Positions 7,316 through 11,285 of a stretch of 11,285 nt of DNA are shown here, piece after piece (position 1 is the stretch's first letter; each line of letters starts with the position of its first letter). The notes under the pieces are model-generated. The model was not told the origin of the DNA. It ran no database searches and saw nothing but the letters and a program-made list of their open reading frames with translations. Source of the DNA: CAZTLI01 sp964614375 (lineage in GTDB: Bacteria; Chloroflexota; Anaerolineae; Aggregatilineales; Phototrophicaceae); assembly GCA_964614375.1 (NCBI GenBank), contig CAZTLI010000150.1, forward strand, positions 1 through 11,285. Reading direction: 5' to 3'. Made by a program: the position numbers and the translations under genes.

Positions 7316-9502
7316 ATGAAGCAGATTTTGCAAAATTTCAAAACGGGCGAACTCGCCGTCCACGACGTGCCCGAACCCATATTAAGACCGCACGGCGTCC
7401 TCGTCCGCACCCATTACTCGCTCATCAGCGCGGGAACAGAAGGCGGCACGGTGCGTCTGGCGAAAAAGAATCTGATGCAAAAGGCGCTGTCGCGCCCCGA
7501 TCTGGTCAAAAAAGTGGTCAAAGTCGCGCAGAACGATGGCGTCCTCGCCGCCTATGATGCTGTCCGCAGCAATCTCGATTCGCCCGTGCCATTGGGTTAC
7601 AGCCTGTCGGGTGAGGTGGTCGCAGTCGGGTCGGACATCACCGATTTAGCCGTTGGCGATAGGGTGGCGTGTTTTGGGAGTATGGTCGCTAATCACGCCG
7701 CGCTCAATTTCATCCCGCGCAATATGTGCGTGCGCCTGCCGGACGATAGTGATATGCGTCACGCGGCATTTTGTATGGTCGGCGCGATTGCGCTCAATGG
7801 CATTCGTCGCGCACAGGTCGAATTGGGCAGCGCCGTGCTGGTCATCGGTCTGGGGTTGATTGGACAGTTGGCGGTGCAGTTGTTGAAAGCGTCTGGCTGC
7901 CGCGTTTTCGGGGTTGACCTCGACCCGACCAAAAACGAACAGGCCATCACATCGGGCGCGGATGTCGCCATGCTGCGGAGTGAAGCCCACGTCGAAGAAG
8001 CGATACACGCCTTTAGCAATGGTTTGGGCGTGGATGCCGTCATCATCACCGCCGCGACAGATTCAACTGACCCGATTGAACTGGCAGGTCGTGTGACCCG
8101 GATGCGCGGGCGGGTGGTGGCATTGGGGCGTGTGCCCTATGAACTGCCCCGCGACACCTATCTGTTCAAAGAAATCGACTTCATCACGACGCTGGCGTTT
8201 GGTCCCGGCGTCAATGACCCCAATTATGAGGAACGCGGCATCGACTATCCGGCGGCGTTCGTGCGCTGGAGTGGCAATCGCAATATTCAGGCGTTTACGC
8301 AGCTTGCGTATGACGAACGGCTCCAGCTCGACCCGCTGATTACGCATGAATATGACATTGACGACGCCAAGCACGCATTCTCGCTGCTCACGGGCGAAAA
8401 TGATGAAATGTCCATCGCCATTCTGCTGCGTTATGATGTTTCGTCGCCCTATACACGGCAGTCGATCAGGCTGAGCGCATCATCGAGCAGACGCGGACGC
8501 ACCGATACACCCGGAATCGGCGTTATTGGCGCGGGCAGTCACGCCGTATCGTTCATGTTCGATGCCATCGCCGCGCAGCCTGTGCATTTGCGTGGCTTGA
8601 TGTCTGCGGGTGGGTTCAAAGGCAAGTGGTATGGCGACAAATATCATTTCGATTATGTCGCCAATGACAGCGACGACCTGTTTAACGACGAGCAAATCGA
8701 CGCGGTGTTCATCCTCTCGCGCCACAACAGCCACGGACGCCTCACCGTTCGCGCGATGGAAGCGGGCAAAGATGTGTTCGTCGAAAAGCCGCTGTGCCTG
8801 ACCGAAGACGAGCTGGACGCCATCATCGCCGCACAGCGCGCCACCGGCAGCCGCTTGATGGTGGGCTACAATCGTCGGTATGCGCCGATGGGTCGCAAGC
8901 TGTATGCACGTTTTCACAACCACGCGCAGCCACTGACGGTCAACTATCGCGCCAATATCGGTTTTCGTCCCGCCAACCACTGGCTGCATGACCTCAACGT
9001 CGGCGGCGGATTGATTCTCGGTGAAGCCGTGCATTTCATCGACTTCGCGCAATATCTCGTCGATGCTGTGCCACAGCGCGTCTATGCACAGTCGATACAC
9101 TCGGCGACCAACGACATTATCGACGGTGACACCGTGACCATCAACGTGACCTACAACGATGGCTCGATGAGCAGCATTCACTATCTCTCGACAGGCGATA
9201 CCGCACTCGGACGCGAACGCATCGAAGTCTATGGCGATAATCAACTGGGCATTCTGGAAGATTGGCGTTCGCTGGTGATTTCCAAAGGTGGCAAACGCGA
9301 TAAAACCCGGCACATGCGGCAGGACAAGGGTTTTCATACGGAAGTCGGACATTTTATTGACGCCCTGCGCCACGATAAGCCGCTGGATATGACCTTTGAG
9401 AGCATCGTCTATGGGATGCGTGTGGCCTTTGGCGCGCTGGCCTCATTACGGACGCAGCAGGTCGTTGAGTTGAATCGTGTGCGCGAAACGGGTCTGGAAT
9501 AA
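7316..9502 (+). CDS. Bi-domain oxidoreductase: medium-chain dehydrogenase fused to Gfo/Idh/MocA oxidoreductase
   Basis: This 728-aa protein joins two NAD(P)-binding enzymes. Residues of about 1-370 are a medium-chain (alcohol dehydrogenase-like) module with a GroES-like part (G-Y-S-L-S-G-E-V-V-A-V-G, then G-D-R-V-A) and the nucleotide-binding loop G-L-G-L-I-G (178-183). Residues of about 400-728 are a Gfo/Idh/MocA module with V-I-G-A-G-S (403-408) and the family signature E-K-P (490-492), then the typical beta-sheet substrate domain with G-G-G-L-I-L-G-E and H-F-I-D. A Ser/Arg-rich linker (about 376-398) separates the two. In the first module the usual catalytic zinc Cys position reads S-A-G-T-E, and no four-Cys structural zinc loop is visible, so it may be zinc-independent. 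Fusions of this kind recur in polysaccharide and sialic-acid-like gene clusters, where they are thought to act on nucleotide sugars or sugar lactones; the reaction is not established. A GGA motif at 7304-7306 lies 9 nt before the ATG. Confidence 0.9.
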   Translation: MKQILQNFKTGELAVHDVPEPILRPHGVLVRTHYSLISAGTEGGTVRLAKKNLMQKALSRPDLVKKVVKVAQNDGVLAAYDAVRSNLDSPVPLGYSLSGEVVAVGSDITDLAVGDRVACFGSMVANHAALNFIPRNMCVRLPDDSDMRHAAFCMVGAIALNGIRRAQVELGSAVLVIGLGLIGQLAVQLLKASGCRVFGVDLDPTKNEQAITSGADVAMLRSEAHVEEAIHAFSNGLGVDAVIITAATDSTDPIELAGRVTRMRGRVVALGRVPYELPRDTYLFKEIDFITTLAFGPGVNDPNYEERGIDYPAAFVRWSGNRNIQAFTQLAYDERLQLDPLITHEYDIDDAKHAFSLLTGENDEMSIAILLRYDVSSPYTRQSIRLSASSSRRGRTDTPGIGVIGAGSHAVSFMFDAIAAQPVHLRGLMSAGGFKGKWYGDKYHFDYVANDSDDLFNDEQIDAVFILSRHNSHGRLTVRAMEAGKDVFVEKPLCLTEDELDAIIAAQRATGSRLMVGYNRRYAPMGRKLYARFHNHAQPLTVNYRANIGFRPANHWLHDLNVGGGLILGEAVHFIDFAQYLVDAVPQRVYAQSIHSATNDIIDGDTVTINVTYNDGSMSSIHYLSTGDTALGRERIEVYGDNQLGILEDWRSLVISKGGKRDKTRHMRQDKGFHTEVGHFIDALRHDKPLDMTFESIVYGMRVAFGALASLRTQQVVELNRVRETGLE

Positions 9503-9506
9503 CACG

Positions 9507-10295
9507 ATGGCTTCTCTCCGCACGACAATCGCCCGGCGTATTCCTGTCCCGATTAAAAAGGGACTGGTCAAACTGTTGACCGGACGGGGCAATTCGCTGT
9601 CGCGCCTGATTTATGGCAAAGCGACCTATAATCAGGATGGCCTCGTCACCGCGCACAATGCCGATTTCATGACCGAACCGCGCTTCGCAGCGGCCTATCG
9701 CGCGGGCAAGGCGACAGGTTCGTGGGCGGGCGATTTGCACTGGCGGGCGTATATTATCTGCTGGGCGGCGGAATACGCACTCAAGCTAGACGGCGATTAT
9801 GTCGAATGTGGCGTCAATCGGGGGGGATATGCCCTTGCTGCGATGCACTATACCGACTTCAAAGACCAATCGCGCCAATTCTACCTGCTGGATACGTTCA
9901 AAGGGCTGGACGAACGCTATGTCTCCGACGAAGAACGCCAGCACGGAATCGTCGCGGCGACGTGGGGCTATGAAGATTGTTACGACGATGTGGTGCAGAC
10001 CTTTGCGCCCTATCCCAATGTGCGGATTGTGCAGGGTACAGTCCCGGAGACGCTGCCGCAGGTCGATAGCGACACCATCTGCTTTCTGTCGATTGACATG
10101 AACAACCGTGACCCGGAAATTGCCGCTGCTGACTATTTTTGGGATAAGCTGGTTAGCGGCGGTATTATCGTGCTGGATGATTACGGTTGGCGCAAGCACA
10201 TCGCCCAGAAGCAGGCATTTGATACCTTCGCTCAACGGCGGGGGATTTCGGTACTGTCATTACCCACCGGGCAGGGCTTGATTTTTAAACCATAA
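9507..10295 (+). CDS. TylF/MycF-type (macrocin O-methyltransferase family) methyltransferase
   Basis: This 262-aa protein matches the TylF/MycF family of metal-dependent sugar O-methyltransferases. Visible marks are E-C-G-V-N-R-G at 100-106 (SAM-binding loop), L-L-D-T-F-K-G-L at 127-134, S-I-D-M at 195-198, and V-L-D-D-Y-G-W at 222-228. D197, D224 and D225 sit at the spacing expected for the metal ligands of MycF. I chose the ATG at 9507 because GGA lies 8 nt upstream at 9496-9498; a GTG at 9477 in the same frame would overlap the previous gene by 26 bp and has no better ribosome site. It follows the fusion oxidoreductase by 4 bp, so the four-gene block is one operon. Family members methylate hydroxyls of deoxysugars on macrolides or sugars in glycans. 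Here the acceptor is most likely a sugar, though no glycosyltransferase is present within the window. Confidence 0.88.
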   Translation: MASLRTTIARRIPVPIKKGLVKLLTGRGNSLSRLIYGKATYNQDGLVTAHNADFMTEPRFAAAYRAGKATGSWAGDLHWRAYIICWAAEYALKLDGDYVECGVNRGGYALAAMHYTDFKDQSRQFYLLDTFKGLDERYVSDEERQHGIVAATWGYEDCYDDVVQTFAPYPNVRIVQGTVPETLPQVDSDTICFLSIDMNNRDPEIAAADYFWDKLVSGGIIVLDDYGWRKHIAQKQAFDTFAQRRGISVLSLPTGQGLIFKP

Positions 10296-10509
10296 GGCAA
10301 AAATTCACCGCGAAGCGCGCGAACGGGAAGGGCAAAAGATTCAAAATACAGGGTTTAGGGCAGTATGACTTCAGACCTTTTGCCGCCGTCCGCATCACCG
10401 CACATACCCATCACGTATCACCCCTTTTACGCGACCCTTTGCGCTGATTCCGGGTGATGGATACAATCAGCGCGCGATGACTCGATAGTGGTGAGGGGGA
10501 ATTGCTGCG
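10296..10509. other. Intergenic region before M19 gene
   Basis: This 214-bp stretch holds no ORF or RNA gene that I can support. The first part has an imperfect 9-bp periodicity (CGCGAA at 10309-10314 and 10318-10323) and an 8-bp inverted repeat (GGCAAAAG at 10331-10338, CTTTTGCC at 10377-10384) with a 38-nt loop and no U tract, so I do not call a terminator. The second part holds the promoter/operator candidate at 10439-10473 and the ribosome site GAGGGGGA (10493-10500) for the M19 gene. Confidence 0.6.
10439..10473 (+). promoter_or_regulatory. Candidate promoter overlapped by a perfect 9-bp inverted repeat (possible operator)
   Basis: GCGCTGATT (10441-10449) is matched exactly by AATCAGCGC (10465-10473), with a 15-nt spacer. 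The same stretch contains TACAAT (10463-10468), a good -10 box, and a weak -35 box TTGCGC (10439-10444) at an 18-bp spacing. The two arms thus cover the -35 and -10 boxes, as expected for a repressor site. The leader to the M19 ATG would be about 35 nt. As RNA the stem has no U tract on either strand, so it is not an intrinsic terminator. Confidence 0.45.
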
Positions 10510-11285
10510 ATGATTATTGTCGATGCCCACCAGGACATTGCCTATAACCGTGTGTGCTTCGGGCGCGATTATACCCGCAGCGCGCTCGAAAAACGGCGAT
10601 TAGAAGCCGGGCGCTATCCCATACCAATGCTGGGAATGCCCGATGCCATGCTCGGACGGGTGGCGATTGTGTTCGCGACGTTGTTTGTCTCGCCATCGTA
10701 TAGCAAACCATCGCCCTGGGCTGAACCCACCTATCATAATGCCCGCGAAGCCTATACCCATGCCTTAACGCAGCTTGACTATTACCACAAACTCGCGGAC
10801 GAAAACGAAAAAATCACGCTCATTCAAGCGGCAAGCGACCTCGATGCGGTGCTGGCGACGTGGAAACGCGGCGAACAACTCAAAGGCCGCAAACACGGCC
10901 TCGTCATCCTCATGGAAGGCGCAGACCCCATCCTCGAACCGCGTCAGTTTGAAGAATGGTATGAACGCGGGGTGCGGATTGTTGGCCCGGCGTGGATGCA
11001 CACCCGGTATAGCGCCGGGACGGGCGCGGGCGGTGGACTCACGCCTTTAGGCCATGAACTCCTGGAGATTATGGCGAGCTATAACGCCATTCTGGATGTG
11101 TCGCACATGGCGGAACACGCCTTCATGGAAGCCCTGGATCGTTATACCGGGTCGGTCATCGCCAGCCACAGCAATCCCCGCCGCTTTTGCGATACAGACC
11201 GCCACCTCTCCGACCAGATGATAGTCCGACTGGCAGAACGCGATGGCGTGATGGGAATCGTGATGTTCAACGGCTTTTTCAAGCG
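10510..11285 (+). CDS. M19 (renal dipeptidase/membrane dipeptidase family) metallopeptidase, 3' end cut by window edge
   Basis: An open frame from the ATG at 10510 (GAGGGGGA at 10493-10500, 9 nt upstream) runs off the right edge, giving at least 258 residues. The zinc-ligand pattern of the M19 family is present: H7 and D9 in D-A-H-Q-D, E136 in L-M-E-G-A-D, H199 in D-V-S-H, and H220 in A-S-H-S-N. The 21-residue gap between the last two histidines is that of the mammalian enzyme. G-V-R-I-V-G-P-A-W, G-L-T-P-L-G-H and a late G-V-M-G-I-V also fit. The family cleaves dipeptides, including D-residue-containing ones, with two zinc ions. There is no signal peptide, so it is probably cytoplasmic. The 214-bp space and its own promoter candidate suggest it is separate from the upstream operon. 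About a third of the protein is missing from this window. Confidence 0.9.
   Translation, partial: MIIVDAHQDIAYNRVCFGRDYTRSALEKRRLEAGRYPIPMLGMPDAMLGRVAIVFATLFVSPSYSKPSPWAEPTYHNAREAYTHALTQLDYYHKLADENEKITLIQAASDLDAVLATWKRGEQLKGRKHGLVILMEGADPILEPRQFEEWYERGVRIVGPAWMHTRYSAGTGAGGGLTPLGHELLEIMASYNAILDVSHMAEHAFMEALDRYTGSVIASHSNPRRFCDTDRHLSDQMIVRLAERDGVMGIVMFNGFFK

Noticed and set aside
8480..9373. A 297-codon open frame on the minus strand inside the fusion oxidoreductase gene
   Set aside because: It mirrors the Gfo/Idh/MocA module, and the encoded sequence has no family features.
9477..10295. GTG at 9477 as the start of the TylF-type gene
   Set aside because: The ATG at 9507 has a better-placed ribosome site and avoids a 26-bp overlap with the upstream gene.
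10331..10384. 8-bp inverted repeat as a terminator after the TylF-type gene
   Set aside because: The loop is 38 nt and no U tract follows on either strand.

Overview
This is a draft-assembly fragment of moderate-to-high GC bacterial DNA, densely coded, with nine protein genes (two cut by the window edges), one 100-N assembly gap, and no tRNA, rRNA, CRISPR array or insertion sequence that I can see. The gene content fits an environmental Chloroflexota-like (Anaerolineae-type) bacterium: SLATT/DUF4231 membrane proteins, a secreted FN3 plus discoidin-domain protein, a phospholipase D-like lipoprotein, and a fused dehydrogenase/Gfo-Idh-MocA protein in a glycan-type cluster. That taxonomic call is inference from gene content, not from a marker gene.

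Layout. (1) Positions 1-1280, plus strand: two adjacent two-helix membrane proteins of the SLATT (DUF4231-like) type. The first is cut by the left edge. Such proteins are predicted membrane effectors of nucleotide-signal-dependent conflict systems, so any sensor or signal-making partner would lie to the left, outside the window. (2) Positions 1291-4241, minus strand: an uncharacterised 178-aa protein with an Ala/Asp-rich tail, a PLD-like lipoprotein with two HKD motifs probably in the same transcript, and a secreted FN3 plus discoidin-like protein with its own promoter candidate and a strong terminator. The block contains 100 Ns flanked by an exact 55-bp duplication, which looks like an unmerged contig overlap rather than biology. 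(3) Positions 4490-10295, plus strand: four tightly packed genes, namely an AsnB-type glutamine amidotransferase, a class I SAM methyltransferase, a 728-aa fusion of a medium-chain dehydrogenase and a Gfo/Idh/MocA oxidoreductase, and a TylF/MycF-type methyltransferase. Together they look like a sugar- or glycan-tailoring unit (amidation, oxidoreduction, methylation), although no glycosyltransferase is present. (4) From 10510 to the right edge: an M19 (renal dipeptidase family) metallopeptidase, truncated, preceded by a perfect 9-bp inverted repeat that overlaps a possible promoter.

The most interesting points are the tandem SLATT pair, which may be the end of an undescribed or unrecognised conflict operon, the compact AsnB/methyltransferase/fusion-oxidoreductase/TylF module, and the operator-like repeat before the M19 gene. 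Nothing here can be proven to be a new system from this window alone.
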